This document shows, one piece after another, positions 1 to 8,035 of a stretch of 35,214 bases of DNA; position 1 is the stretch's first letter; each line of letters starts with the position of its first letter. This DNA comes from Clostridia bacterium (GTDB lineage: Bacteria; Bacillota_A; Clostridia; Christensenellales; Borkfalkiaceae). Location of the stretch: assembly GCA_017462505.1 (NCBI GenBank), contig JAFTQY010000008.1, positions 1-35,214 on the forward strand. Direction: 5' to 3'. The notes under the pieces were generated by a model. The model saw only the letters and a program-made list of their open reading frames with translations. It was not told the DNA's origin and did not search any database. Both the position numbers and the translations under genes were made by a program.

Positions 1-56
1 AACTTATGACCTTCCGGGTATGAACCGGACGCTCTAACCAACTAAGCTACGCCGCC
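1..56 (-). tRNA. tRNA-Met (CAT), elongator, 3' part cut by window edge
   Basis: On the minus strand the 5' acceptor strand GGCGGCG is followed by a standard D-arm and an anticodon arm TCCGG-TTCATAC-CCGGA, giving anticodon CAT. The variable loop is present and the sequence leaves the window before the T-arm. The acceptor and anticodon stems resemble the Bacillus-type elongator tRNA-Met rather than the initiator, which is the next gene. It lies 4 bases downstream of tRNA-fMet and must be co-transcribed with it. Confidence 0.9.
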
Positions 57-60
57 ATTT

Positions 61-137
61 TGGTTGCGGGGGCAGGATTCGAACCTGCGACCTCCGGGTT
101 ATGAGCCCGGCGAGCTACCTAGCTGCTCCACCCCGCG
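61..137 (-). tRNA. tRNA-fMet (CAT), initiator
   Basis: This is a complete 77-nt cloverleaf with encoded CCA (complement at 61-63). It starts CGCGGGG and pairs with CCCCGCA, leaving the C1-A72 mismatch that marks bacterial initiators. The anticodon stem has the three G-C pairs (GGG/CCC) typical of tRNA-fMet, with loop CTCATAA. The T-arm contains GGTTCGAATCC. It is the first tRNA behind the promoter at 189-217. Confidence 0.97.
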
Positions 138-188
138 ATATAGTCCTGCACAACGCATTTTTCGTGCGCTATTCAAAACAGCTTTATA

Positions 189-217
189 ATAATACTAAAA
201 TCTATCGGGTTTGTCAA
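189..217 (-). promoter_or_regulatory. sigma-A promoter of the tRNA-fMet/tRNA-Met unit
   Basis: Read on the minus strand: TTGACA (217-212), a 17-base spacer, and TATTAT (194-189). Both hexamers are near consensus at ideal spacing, about 50 bases upstream of the mature fMet tRNA. A strong stable-RNA promoter is expected here. Confidence 0.8.
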
Positions 218-280
218 CCGTTTTTTTGTGTTTTTTCAAAAAATTTTCCGTTTTTGGAAAAAAGTTTTGCAAATCGTGAA

Positions 281-308
281 AAACGGGAAACGTACCCGTC
301 CCCCGTTT
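281..308 (-). terminator. possible terminator behind the small gene; resembles a dispersed repeat
   Basis: AAACGGG (281-287) and CCCGTTT (302-308) form a 7-bp stem 5 bases beyond the stop of the 51-aa gene. On the minus strand five T residues follow. The loop strand contains GGGGGACGGGTACG, close to the GGGGGACGGTACG core of the repeat inside the ECF ATPase gene at 28.5 and 29.5 kb, so this may be a repeat copy acting as a terminator. Confidence 0.45.
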
Positions 309-313
309 CTTTT

Positions 314-469
314 TTACTCTTTCTTGCCTTGCGCAGACGTGGACGGTCCTGATACGTCGCCCCCGTCTCCCCCCTCCGTCATGCTTTTTAAGGCGGAAAG
401 ATACGCCGCGTATTCCTCTTCGCTGATCTTGGGTACTCTGTCTTTTTTAGCTTTTGACCCTTTACTCAT
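314..469 (-). CDS. 51-aa small protein of unknown function
   Basis: An open frame from ATG (469) to TAA (314) encodes 51 residues. A clear ribosome binding site, CGGAGG, sits 7 bases upstream of the ATG, which is the main reason to call it. The N-terminal half is basic (MSKGSKAKKDR). A segment KISEEEYAAYLSALKS, likely helical, follows, and the tail is Gly/Ser/Asp-rich and probably disordered. No membrane segment or signal peptide is seen. It begins 79 bases after the spoIVA stop on the same strand and may be read through from it. I do not recognise the family. A small sporulation or nucleic-acid-binding protein is possible, but that is a guess. Confidence 0.65.
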   Translation of the reverse strand: MSKGSKAKKDRVPKISEEEYAAYLSALKSMTEGGDGGDVSGPSTSAQGKKE

Positions 470-548
470 GGAAAAACCTCCGTTCTCGCTTTTACAATGA
501 GTATGCCCCGTTCTCCCGCTTTTTATTCCCTCGCGCGCGCACGCACCT

Positions 549-2021
549 TTAAAAAATCAGACAGAACACGTTCGTCTTACCGTCGTTGACGATCTTCGTC
601 ACGATACGGCGCATTTTTTTGCGGAGCTCTACGGGCATAGCATTGCTCTTGCCCGCCAGTTCCCCCTCGACGAGCGAGCGCAGGGATTTGCCGAAAATAT
701 TCGTTTCCCAAACCCGCTGTTCGCCCTCTTCGTACGCTTGCAGCGTTTCGTCCACAAAGTCTTTCCCCTGCTGCTCTGACCCGATAATCGGGCTGATTTG
801 TCCCGTCACGTCCACGCGAATAATATGATAACCGCTCGCCCGCGCCTTAAATTCCACGCCGTAGCTTGCGCCCTTTTTGACCAGACGCGGCTTTTCCAAG
901 GCATAGTCCTCTTCGCTCGGATACACGATCCCGTAGCCGTTTTCCGCCGCGTCTTTAAGCGCGTCTTTCACCTTGTCGTAATCCTTTTTGATCCCCGCGA
1001 CCGCTTGCAGATATTGCATGAGCGAAAGATGGTCGCGAAGCTCTTCCCTACAGGTATCGCTGATCGTTTGATAGAAAAATTCTTCTTTCGTCCCGATCGT
1101 AATTTCCGCCCTGCCCTTGCCCAGATCCATGCGGATCTCGTCGGGATTGAGATAATTGCTCTCGCCGTCAAAGAGGCTTTCCAACGTAAAACAATCGCGC
1201 ATTTTACGGATATTTGCCGCCGCTCTTTTCACGGCGGACAAAGCGCCGTCCACCGCGTTATGCTCCTGCGCAAACGTGCGTAACCAGTTTGGCAGCTTTA
1301 CGTCGATACGAGCGACGGGGAACTCGAAAAGCACCCTTTGGAAAAGCTCCAAAATCTCGTTTTCGCCCATTTTTTCCACGTTCATCGCGACCACGGGTAC
1401 GCCGTATTTTTCTTCAAGGGATTTTTTGAGCGAAGAAACGGCGGACGGTTTTTTGCAGTTTAAGAGCACCACGAACGGTTTGTCGATCTCTTTCAGCTCC
1501 CGTACGGCGCGCTCCTCCGCGGCGACGTAATTTTCGCGCGGGATCTCGGTAATACTCCCGTCCGTCGTCACCAAAACGCCGATCGTGGAATGTTCCTTGA
1601 TCACTTTTTCCGTACCGAGCGCCGCCGCCTGTTCAAAGGGCATCGGCTCTTCGCTCCACGGGGTATGGACGAGGCGGGGCGCGCCCTCTTCCTCAAAGCC
1701 GCTTGCTCCGTCCACGGCAAAGCCCACGCAATCGACCAAACGCACGGACACGTCCGCGCCCTTCGCCACCGTAATTTTTGCCGCCGTAGCGGGCACGAAT
1801 TTCGGCTCGGTCGTCATCACCGTCTTTCCCGCCGCCGATTGTGGCAGTTCGTCCGTCATCTCCACGCGAATTTTTTCATCCGCGGCAGGGATCACGAGCG
1901 TTTCCATTACCCGCTTGATAAAGGTGGATTTCCCCGTCCGCACCGGACCGACTACGCCTATGTAAATATCCCCGCCCGTGCGGTGGGCAATGTCTTCGTA
2001 TTCGCTGTAATTTTCAATCAA
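549..2021 (-). CDS. spoIVA: stage IV sporulation protein A (SpoIVA), coat morphogenetic ATPase
   Basis: SpoIVA polymerises, driven by ATP hydrolysis, on the outer forespore surface and is the platform for spore coat assembly and cortex formation. This 490-aa protein matches the usual length (about 492 in Bacillus). Visible features are Walker A GPVRTGKST (25-33), the segment DELPQSAAGKTVMTTEPKFVP (split here: DELPQSAAGKT then VMTTEPKFVP, about 58-77), LVDCVG (about 95-100) and a short hydrophobic C-terminus ending VFCLIF that in this family targets the protein to the forespore. The start is TTG at 2021; no in-frame ATG lies upstream. The AGGGAGG ribosome site is only 2 bases from the TTG, unusually close. 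A mother-cell sigma-E-like promoter (GATACGT at 2071-2065, CATA at 2049-2046) is possible but weak. Confidence 0.97.
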   Translation of the reverse strand: MIENYSEYEDIAHRTGGDIYIGVVGPVRTGKSTFIKRVMETLVIPAADEKIRVEMTDELPQSAAGKTVMTTEPKFVPATAAKITVAKGADVSVRLVDCVGFAVDGASGFEEEGAPRLVHTPWSEEPMPFEQAAALGTEKVIKEHSTIGVLVTTDGSITEIPRENYVAAEERAVRELKEIDKPFVVLLNCKKPSAVSSLKKSLEEKYGVPVVAMNVEKMGENEILELFQRVLFEFPVARIDVKLPNWLRTFAQEHNAVDGALSAVKRAAANIRKMRDCFTLESLFDGESNYLNPDEIRMDLGKGRAEITIGTKEEFFYQTISDTCREELRDHLSLMQYLQAVAGIKKDYDKVKDALKDAAENGYGIVYPSEEDYALEKPRLVKKGASYGVEFKARASGYHIIRVDVTGQISPIIGSEQQGKDFVDETLQAYEEGEQRVWETNIFGKSLRSLVEGELAGKSNAMPVELRKKMRRIVTKIVNDGKTNVFCLIF

Positions 2022-2099
2022 CGCCTCCCTTGATTGCCGTATCGTTATGCGGAAATCCCCCCATACGTATCGATTTTACGACGGTTTGGGCATAAAAAA

Positions 2100-2140
2100 T
2101 CTCCGCAGGCAAACCCTATACGGTTTACTATATGCGGAGA
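2100..2140 (-). terminator. intrinsic terminator of the hslO-TPR-HEAT run
   Basis: TCTCCGCA (2100-2107) pairs with TGCGGAGA (2133-2140), with a nested AAACC/GGTTT pairing inside. On the minus strand the hairpin is followed by TTTTTT. It lies about 40 bases past the stop of the HEAT-like gene and upstream of spoIVA, so spoIVA needs its own promoter. Confidence 0.85.
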
Positions 2141-2178
2141 GTTCTTCCGTTATTCTTTTTTTAGCGTTTTTTCTTTCG

Positions 2179-3006
2179 TCAGCTCTTCAAGCCGTCCGTT
2201 TCCGTCGCTTTCGCCGACGCCACTTCGATCGCCAGATAATCTTTATCGTTTGAAAAATCGCGCGGTTCGTTGTATTCGCCGCCCAGCGCCTCGATGGCGT
2301 ATTTCAGCTCCTGAAATTCCACAAATCCGATACTTCTGTCCTCGATACGGCGGAGCAAAACAGGCAAAGCCCGCTCGTCCCCATACGCCGCCAAATACCC
2401 TGCATACACCGCGCTATCGTCTGCGGCATGGAATTCGCCTATCAGCAAATCGTACACCTCGTCCGAGCGCACGCACACGCGCGACAGTATTTCTAGCATA
2501 TACGTCTTAGCCTTGCCGTCGCGATAAATCGCAAGCGCCTGCGCCTTGACTTCGTCTGCGTGCAAGCGCAAAATATCGGCAAGATCGCTGCGGATATCCT
2601 CGTCCAAACGCTCCTGCGACAAAATGGCAAAATAGCTGTCGAAAGCGCGCGGATCTTCCCCGATCAAATTGATTGCATACGACACGGTTTGGGGGTCTTG
2701 GCTATCCAGCAAGGACAACAGAGTTTCCACCTCGCCCCGATTTTCGATCTCGTTGCAAAGGAATTCGGGCACGGGCACGTCCTGCGATAAATGCGCCGAA
2801 AGAGTTTCCACCAGCTCGTTATCGGACATGCGCGCATAGTATTCCTTGGGCGTGCAACCGATTTTCGCGATACGGGTATCGCCAAATTTTTTGTAAAGCT
2901 TGGGGATAATATCTTCCCATTGCTTTTCGCTGTGTTTGTTTTTATTTTCGGACATATATTGCGCCAGCTTTTCGTCGAAAAGCCCGTCAAAATCGATCAG
3001 TTTCAT
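2179..3006 (-). CDS. HEAT-repeat-like protein of unknown function
   Basis: 275 residues with no signal peptide or membrane segment. From about residue 75 to 250 the sequence reads as consecutive helical pairs (for example EVETLLSLLDSQDPQTVSYA, then SYFAILSQERLDEDIRSDLA, then VYDLLIGEFHAADDSAVYAG and DERALPVLLRRIED), the pattern of HEAT or armadillo-type solenoids that bind proteins. The N-terminus (EKQWEDIIPKLYKKFGDTRI) is charged and helical. The ATG overlaps the stop of the upstream TPR gene (ATGA, 3003-3006), and GGAG lies 8 bases upstream, so the two are translationally coupled and probably act together. No enzyme motif is visible. I do not recognise a named family. Confidence 0.85.
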   Translation of the reverse strand: MKLIDFDGLFDEKLAQYMSENKNKHSEKQWEDIIPKLYKKFGDTRIAKIGCTPKEYYARMSDNELVETLSAHLSQDVPVPEFLCNEIENRGEVETLLSLLDSQDPQTVSYAINLIGEDPRAFDSYFAILSQERLDEDIRSDLADILRLHADEVKAQALAIYRDGKAKTYMLEILSRVCVRSDEVYDLLIGEFHAADDSAVYAGYLAAYGDERALPVLLRRIEDRSIGFVEFQELKYAIEALGGEYNEPRDFSNDKDYLAIEVASAKATETDGLKS

Positions 3007-4805
3007 GTGTTTTCTCCGTTGTCTTCCGTCTTATCCTCTTGCGTTTTTGTCGGTTGTTCTTGGGGCGGGTTCGCCGCTTGCGGGGACATACCGTCCGTAA
3101 CGACGTAGCTCATCAGCACGTGTACCCTGTCCAAATTTGCGTCGAACGCCGAGGCGATCATCGCCTTATCCCTGCCCAGCTCTTTAATTCCCGAAAGCAG
3201 GAAGATCGCGCAGGCGCAATCGTCGTCTTTATCCACAAGGTCCAGCGCGTCGTGTTTTTCCAAAGCGCGGTAGAGCTTTTCCGCCGCCGCCGCAATTTTT
3301 TTGCCGTGCATATCGCTGATCGCCACGAATTTAGAGGCGACTTTGGCGTAGCTTTCCACAAACTTTTTGCGACGTTTTCTGCCGATCTTGATACGGAGCA
3401 GGGGCACACGGCGGTAAATACTGCACAGTACCAGCCCCACGTCCAAATCCTCGTTCCGTTCCAAAAGCAACCGCAACGCCTCTATTTTTAATACGTCCGC
3501 GACCTCAAAATCGAGCAACACGTCCCGCACGAATTCGTCCGCGCCCACGTGGATCGCCGTGACCAGACCGAGGTATTGCAGGTCGTGATCGCCGCCGTCC
3601 ATTTCGTCAAAGCACCATTGAAAATATCCGTCGTGCAGAGCAAGCAACCCGAAAATTTGCGCCTCGTCCTTGGGACAATCCCCGATTTTGAGCAGGGACG
3701 CGCAACGCTGTTCCCGCTCTTCCTGCGGCAAGTGATAAAAATAGGTAAATTCGGGCGGCGTAGGGCGCTCGTTTTCCTGTTCGTCTCGACCCGTCCCCCC
3801 ACTTTCTTCTAAATCACGTCGGTAAGCGCGCAATTCTTTTAAATAATATTTTGCGACTTCCGCGTCGGTGTATACCGTGCAAAGGTCGTCCAAAGCCTTT
3901 TCCGCCGCCGCCAAACGCCCGCTCTTGTATGCGGCGACCGCCTTAAAATATAACATTCTGCCGTCGTAGGGCATTTTCTTTTCGAGCAGTTTGAATTTTT
4001 GATATGCTTGCTCGTGCATGTCGTTTTCACAGCAAACCGTCGCGACCTTATACAAATCGTCCGCATTGTCCTGTTCCTCTGCGGCGAGCTTTTCCGCCAG
4101 AGCGCGGCTTTCGTCCTTTCTGCCCTGTTCCAAATACACCGCCGCAAGGGTCGCCTGCGCCCGTACGTCGTCGGGCGAAACCGAAAGCAGCTCTTTGCAC
4201 GCCTGTTCAGCCAGCTCCGTTTCCCCTGCAAGCAGGTGCGCAACCGCCTGCATTTCCTTTGCGGAGGCATATTCCTTTGCCCCCCTTTCGACCTTGGAGA
4301 ACTCGTCGATCGCGCGGCGGCAATCCCCCGCCTTTAACGCCTTAGAGCCAACGCTCATTTCCTTGGAATAATCGGCGAGCTTGGGCGGGTATATAAAGCG
4401 GAATTTATCCTTTTTCGCCGCAGAAAACGCCTCGGCGATATCGAATTTCGTTTCGTCGGGCAGCGTATCGTCCACGTCGATCAGCTTGTTATAATAAAAA
4501 GCGGACTGGCTCTCGTTGCCGATACTTAAAAAGTTGGCGGCAAGCCCCTCGTAGATGTCGGGCAGGTCCTGTTCTTCCGCCACGTCCAAAAAACGGAAAT
4601 AGCAGTTAACGGCAGAGCCCTGCAAGCCCATTGCCTCGTAAATGTCCGCAAAACGGGCGTATACGTCGGGATCTCCGCCGTATTCCAGCAATTCCTTGTA
4701 CGCCAAACGGAGAGCGGGAAGAAATTTCCCCTCGTTGTAATATTTGTCCGCAAGATGAGCTATGCGCTTGCGGCTGAAATCGATTTTCTTCACTCCGTTC
4801 GCCAT
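3003..4805 (-). CDS. TPR-repeat protein of unknown function
   Basis: 600 residues from ATG 4805 (MANGVKKIDFSRKRIAHLADK). The longer frame would start with TTG at 4874 inside hslO and lacks a ribosome site, so I reject it, although GGAG is 14 bases from the chosen ATG. Residues about 25-330 show tetratricopeptide helices with the spaced small and aromatic residues expected (YYNEGKFLPALRLAYKELLE, DVYARFADIYEAMGLQGSA, AQATLAAVYLEQGRKDESRA). An acidic linker near 355-370 follows, then a second helical domain. The C-terminal 25 residues are Pro/Gln/Glu-rich and likely disordered. It is cytoplasmic and probably a scaffold. It follows hslO by 22 bases and overlaps the HEAT-like gene. The role is unknown. 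Confidence 0.88.
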   Translation of the reverse strand: MANGVKKIDFSRKRIAHLADKYYNEGKFLPALRLAYKELLEYGGDPDVYARFADIYEAMGLQGSAVNCYFRFLDVAEEQDLPDIYEGLAANFLSIGNESQSAFYYNKLIDVDDTLPDETKFDIAEAFSAAKKDKFRFIYPPKLADYSKEMSVGSKALKAGDCRRAIDEFSKVERGAKEYASAKEMQAVAHLLAGETELAEQACKELLSVSPDDVRAQATLAAVYLEQGRKDESRALAEKLAAEEQDNADDLYKVATVCCENDMHEQAYQKFKLLEKKMPYDGRMLYFKAVAAYKSGRLAAAEKALDDLCTVYTDAEVAKYYLKELRAYRRDLEESGGTGRDEQENERPTPPEFTYFYHLPQEEREQRCASLLKIGDCPKDEAQIFGLLALHDGYFQWCFDEMDGGDHDLQYLGLVTAIHVGADEFVRDVLLDFEVADVLKIEALRLLLERNEDLDVGLVLCSIYRRVPLLRIKIGRKRRKKFVESYAKVASKFVAISDMHGKKIAAAAEKLYRALEKHDALDLVDKDDDCACAIFLLSGIKELGRDKAMIASAFDANLDRVHVLMSYVVTDGMSPQAANPPQEQPTKTQEDKTEDNGENT

Positions 4806-4827
4806 ATTTTTTCGTATTTCTCCGTGT

Positions 4828-5691
4828 TTATCCGTTCGTTTTTGAAAAGAGCTCGTCTGCGTCTTTCTCGTCAAACGCGTAATCGCTGTTGCAATAGTGA
4901 CAATGGATACGTACCGCGCCGTCCTCGCGTATGATCGCGCGCATTTGCTCTTCGCCGAGGGATACGAGCACCCTCGTCAAATACTGCCGCGAGCAGTTGC
5001 ATTTGTACGCCGCCGTCCGCACTTCCCATACCCGTTCGTCCTTGCCAAACGCGCTTTCCGCCGCGCACTCTACACCCTGCGCTTGGATATCGCAAAGCAG
5101 TTTATCCAAGTCCGCCGCATGGACTTTTTGCAGGGTATTTTCGTCCGCAAAGGGCAGGGGCTGTAACACCGCTACGCCCGCAAAAAGCACCTTGCCGTGT
5201 TCGCCGATCTTCACCGTCGTCGCGATACGTGTGGGGAGCTGTTCGCTGATGCGGAAATATTCTTCAAACGCCTCGTCCAAGCCGCCGCTCATCGGAAAAG
5301 CGCACGCGCCGACGAACGGACGGGCGTACCCGTCGTTGCGAATGATCGTCAGCGAACCGTTTTCCGCAAACGCCGCGCGTTCGGTTTCCTCGTTAAACGC
5401 GCCGCTCAACTTCGTATTTTCGATATATCCGCGCATGTACAGCGCGCGATTGCCCGAAACGGCGATCTCGCCGCCCGCGCCGCTCGTTTTTAAGGAAAGG
5501 GAAATCTCCCCCGTTTCCCCTTTTAAGCAGGCGCTCATAAAGGTCATAGCGGATAAGGCTTTGCCGAAAAGGTAGGCGGACGTATCCGAAAGCGCGTGCA
5601 TACGCGCACCCTCCGCCACAAGGGCGGTGGTTTCGGCAAGGGTCAGCGATACCTGACCGTCGTATACGAGCGTCCGCAAAAGGTTTTTCAT
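4828..5691 (-). CDS. hslO: Hsp33 redox-regulated chaperone
   Basis: Hsp33 is a cytosolic holdase. Oxidative stress together with unfolding conditions releases its zinc and switches it on. The 287-aa length is typical. The N-terminal substrate-binding domain is recognisable (KALSAMTFMSACLKGE and SGNRALYMRGYIEN). The C-terminal zinc switch has all four cysteines: C231 and C233 (KCNCSRQYL) and C264 and C267 (HCHYCNSDYAF), the family's CXC-X30-CXXC arrangement. ATG 5691 is preceded by AAGGA 10 bases upstream. It starts 12 bases after the methyltransferase stop and precedes the TPR gene, so it is mid-operon. Confidence 0.97.
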   Translation of the reverse strand: MKNLLRTLVYDGQVSLTLAETTALVAEGARMHALSDTSAYLFGKALSAMTFMSACLKGETGEISLSLKTSGAGGEIAVSGNRALYMRGYIENTKLSGAFNEETERAAFAENGSLTIIRNDGYARPFVGACAFPMSGGLDEAFEEYFRISEQLPTRIATTVKIGEHGKVLFAGVAVLQPLPFADENTLQKVHAADLDKLLCDIQAQGVECAAESAFGKDERVWEVRTAAYKCNCSRQYLTRVLVSLGEEQMRAIIREDGAVRIHCHYCNSDYAFDEKDADELFSKTNG

Positions 5692-5703
5692 GATTTTTAT
5701 TCC

Positions 5704-6435
5704 TTATTTTTGGGCGAGAAAAACGAGCCGATCGCTGATCGCTTTGTCCTCGCCGAGGTGTCCTGCAATTTCCAAAACGGTAAAGCCGTTTTCATTAAGC
5801 GCCGCCGTCAAGCTTTCTTCCGTATGAAGATACTGGCGGTGGGTTTCGTCCAAGCGGTCGTACGTGCCGTCGGGGCGTTTTACAAACAGCGTGACGTCCA
5901 TGCTCGCGCCGTCCGTTTCCGCGCGGTTAAAGCTAAGGTAGGTAACGTCGTCGCGGTCGTCCACGCTGACAGTATTTGCAATCTTGTCGCGAAATTTACG
6001 CGGCGAGCTGACGTCAAAGAGCAAAACCCCGCCTTTTTGCAAGGCGTTTTTCATGTTTTTGAACGCCGCCGAAAGCTTAGCGGGCGGGATATAGTTGATA
6101 CAATCGTTGATCGCCGTGATAAAGCTGAATTTTTTCGGGGTGCGGAATTTGGTGATATCTCCCAAAAGATATTCCCCGCGCGCCCCCTCTTTGACCGCCT
6201 GCGCTTGCGCAAAATCGAGCATTTCCGCCGACGCGTCCAAACCCGTCATCTGATATCCCGCGCGATGAAAGGCACGGGTAAACCAGCCACCGCCGCAACC
6301 CACGTCCAAACCGTTCGTTAAAGGGTAGGCGCGGAGCTTTGAAAGTAAATACTGCGACCAATTTTCATAGCCGCAGTCGTCGTTGAGATATTCAAACCAT
6401 TTGGCAAGATTTGCATACGCTGCTTTTCTTTCCAT
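5704..6435 (-). CDS. class I SAM-dependent methyltransferase
   Basis: 243 residues with a Rossmann-type methyltransferase core. Motif I is LDVGCGGG (43-50), the acidic residue that contacts SAM is in TGLDASAEML, motif II is around GEYLLGDITKF and motif III around LQKGGVLLFDVSS. The overall form fits the Methyltransf_25/YbaJ-like small-molecule or protein methyltransferases. The substrate cannot be read from sequence. AGGAG lies 7 bases before the ATG. It precedes hslO by 12 bases. A strong hairpin without a T-run (6460-6488) separates it from the upstream membrane protein gene. Confidence 0.88.
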   Translation of the reverse strand: MERKAAYANLAKWFEYLNDDCGYENWSQYLLSKLRAYPLTNGLDVGCGGGWFTRAFHRAGYQMTGLDASAEMLDFAQAQAVKEGARGEYLLGDITKFRTPKKFSFITAINDCINYIPPAKLSAAFKNMKNALQKGGVLLFDVSSPRKFRDKIANTVSVDDRDDVTYLSFNRAETDGASMDVTLFVKRPDGTYDRLDETHRQYLHTEESLTAALNENGFTVLEIAGHLGEDKAISDRLVFLAQK

Positions 6436-6459
6436 GGATTTTCTCCTGTTTTGTCAGAG

Positions 6460-6488
6460 GCTTGCCCCGCCCTTTGAACGGGGCAAGC
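6460..6488. other. GC-rich intergenic hairpin without T-run
   Basis: GCTTGCCCCG (6460-6469) and CGGGGCAAGC (6479-6488) make a perfect 10-bp stem with a 9-base loop between the membrane protein stop and the methyltransferase start. Neither strand has a following T-tract, so it is not a standard intrinsic terminator. It may be an mRNA processing or stability element. Confidence 0.6.
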
Positions 6489-6499
6489 TCTATTAGTGT

Positions 6500-7816
6500 T
6501 TATTTCTCGGACGGATCGTCGGGAGTATCGGGGAGCTTTTTCGGCGGCTTTTTAGGACGTTTTTTATTCTTCTTTGCGTCCTCTTCCGCGATCGCCCTTT
6601 CCCGTTCGTCAAAGGTACGGTTGTATTCTACGTAGCGAAGATCGTTCTTGTGTTCCTCCGCATACGCCTCGGTGTCATCCCTGATATTTTCCTTACTTTC
6701 ACGGAGTTTCTTCAAGTCCTCACGGGAGAAAGATTGCGGCAATTCGTAAACCTGCAACGAGTCGTCGATCGGCTTGATCGGTCTTGCTACCAAGCGGGAT
6801 CTGCCGTGGGAAAGGAGCAAACGCTGATATTCGAGGGACGCGCCGCTCTCGTCCTCGTCCTTTGTGCCGTCCTTGTTATAGATGCCTCTGCCCACCTTTG
6901 CGCCGCTGATTTTCGGGTTGATATATTTATCGAATACCCATTGTGCGAAATCGAGCCACAACAACAGCGCCCAAGCAAACGCAAACAGGAAAATCAGCAG
7001 GATTGCGATGAGCAAAACGAACATACCGAACACGTTCGTCAACAAGAGCAGTAAGAAAGGCAATATCGCCAACAGCCCGAAGAAAATCGTCTGCGGCAAC
7101 GTGCCGATCGAGATCAGGAACGAATTTCTAATCAACAACAGGAATTTCATCTTGTAGTTTACGCCCAGCGCGATCATCCAGAACGCCATAAGCGCGGACA
7201 TAATGATAAACGCCCAGCTAGACCCGATGGAAATTTTCAACAGAACGCGGTGCGTTTTCCCCGCCCCCAAAAGGCTGAAATTAGCAAAATTGATCATCGT
7301 TTTGCCAAGCAAAAGTACCGTGCAGAAGAACAACGCCGCCTGCAAAGCGTTTTTGTAATTGAGCTTTACCCCGCGCCAGAAATCGTTGCCGACGAAGATA
7401 CCCTCCGTCCACACCATGTTCCGCATGACGTACATACCGCCCGCAAGCCCGACCGCCGCGATCACCATACTAATCAAAAGCATGCCGTACAAAAGCAGCT
7501 CCGACATGACGGTATTCCATTCCGCAACGCCGAGCAACGGACCGGGACAGGGATACCCCATCGCCGTACCCATATTGTACGGACCGATCGCGCCGTTGCC
7601 GTCCCTGTATTGAATACCGACGTAAAGCACAATGATCGTAGGAATACAGAAAAGCAAAATCAACAGATTTGCCTTTACGATTTTACCGAAATTCCCTTTG
7701 AATACGTCCCAAAAGAGCTGCCAACGGTTGGTAGGCAACGTACTTCTTGCGTATTCTTCACTCTTTTCCTTTCCTTCAAGCAGGCGAGTGATCAACCCTT
7801 TCTTTTGCTGTGCCAT
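6500..7816 (-). CDS. multi-pass membrane protein, possibly YesL/DUF624-like
   Basis: 438 residues from ATG 7816 (MAQQKKGLITRLLEGKEK), chosen because GAGG lies 8 bases upstream; the longer frame adds 18 residues with no site. Hydrophobic segments lie at about 48-70, 110-135, 155-178, 190-213 and a long block about 230-310 that can hold two or three helices, so six to seven membrane passes. The segment NRWQLFWDVFKGNFGKIVKA followed by a hydrophobic stretch containing LLFCIP resembles the opening of DUF624/YesL proteins, though this one is about twice their length. The C-terminal 110 residues are highly charged and cytosolic, ending KKNKKRPKKPPKKLPDTPDD. Function unknown. It is the first gene behind the promoter at 7883-7911. 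Confidence 0.85.
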   Translation of the reverse strand: MAQQKKGLITRLLEGKEKSEEYARSTLPTNRWQLFWDVFKGNFGKIVKANLLILLFCIPTIIVLYVGIQYRDGNGAIGPYNMGTAMGYPCPGPLLGVAEWNTVMSELLLYGMLLISMVIAAVGLAGGMYVMRNMVWTEGIFVGNDFWRGVKLNYKNALQAALFFCTVLLLGKTMINFANFSLLGAGKTHRVLLKISIGSSWAFIIMSALMAFWMIALGVNYKMKFLLLIRNSFLISIGTLPQTIFFGLLAILPFLLLLLTNVFGMFVLLIAILLIFLFAFAWALLLWLDFAQWVFDKYINPKISGAKVGRGIYNKDGTKDEDESGASLEYQRLLLSHGRSRLVARPIKPIDDSLQVYELPQSFSREDLKKLRESKENIRDDTEAYAEEHKNDLRYVEYNRTFDERERAIAEEDAKKNKKRPKKPPKKLPDTPDDPSEK

Positions 7817-7882
7817 GTTTTTAACCTCAAAAATCTTCGCGTGCGACCGCGCCAAGAAACGCGCGCACACGGTTACTTATCT

Positions 7883-7911
7883 ATTTTACTACAATTTTGT
7901 GATTATTTCAA
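7883..7911 (-). promoter_or_regulatory. sigma-A promoter for the membrane protein/hslO run
   Basis: On the minus strand TTGAAA (7911-7906), a 17-base spacer and TAAAAT (7888-7883), about 65 bases before ATG 7816. The region upstream is rich in A and T tracts, as in UP elements. It is divergent from the lysine operon promoter. Confidence 0.6.
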
Positions 7912-8003
7912 GGAATTTAAGGAAAAATTTGAAATTTATTCAAAGATTTTTCAGGATTTTCTCGCTTTTTTTGAAAGTTCGTAAAAAAAACGTGAAAAAA
8001 TCT

Positions 8004-8032
8004 TTGACATTTGCCGCTTTGTGTGATACAAT
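8004..8032 (+). promoter_or_regulatory. sigma-A promoter of the lysine biosynthesis operon
   Basis: TTGACA (8004-8009), a 17-base spacer and TACAAT (8027-8032). Transcription would start about 8040, exactly where the lysine riboswitch P1 helix begins. Confidence 0.92.
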
Positions 8033-8035
8033 ACC

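Noticed and set aside
101..500. Two overlapping plus-strand frames near the left end
   Set aside because: They run antisense through tRNA-fMet, its promoter and the well-supported small minus-strand gene, and have no ribosome site.
4806..4874. Longer start of the TPR protein
   Set aside because: It begins with TTG inside hslO with no ribosome site, and its first 23 residues are shadow translation of the hslO end.
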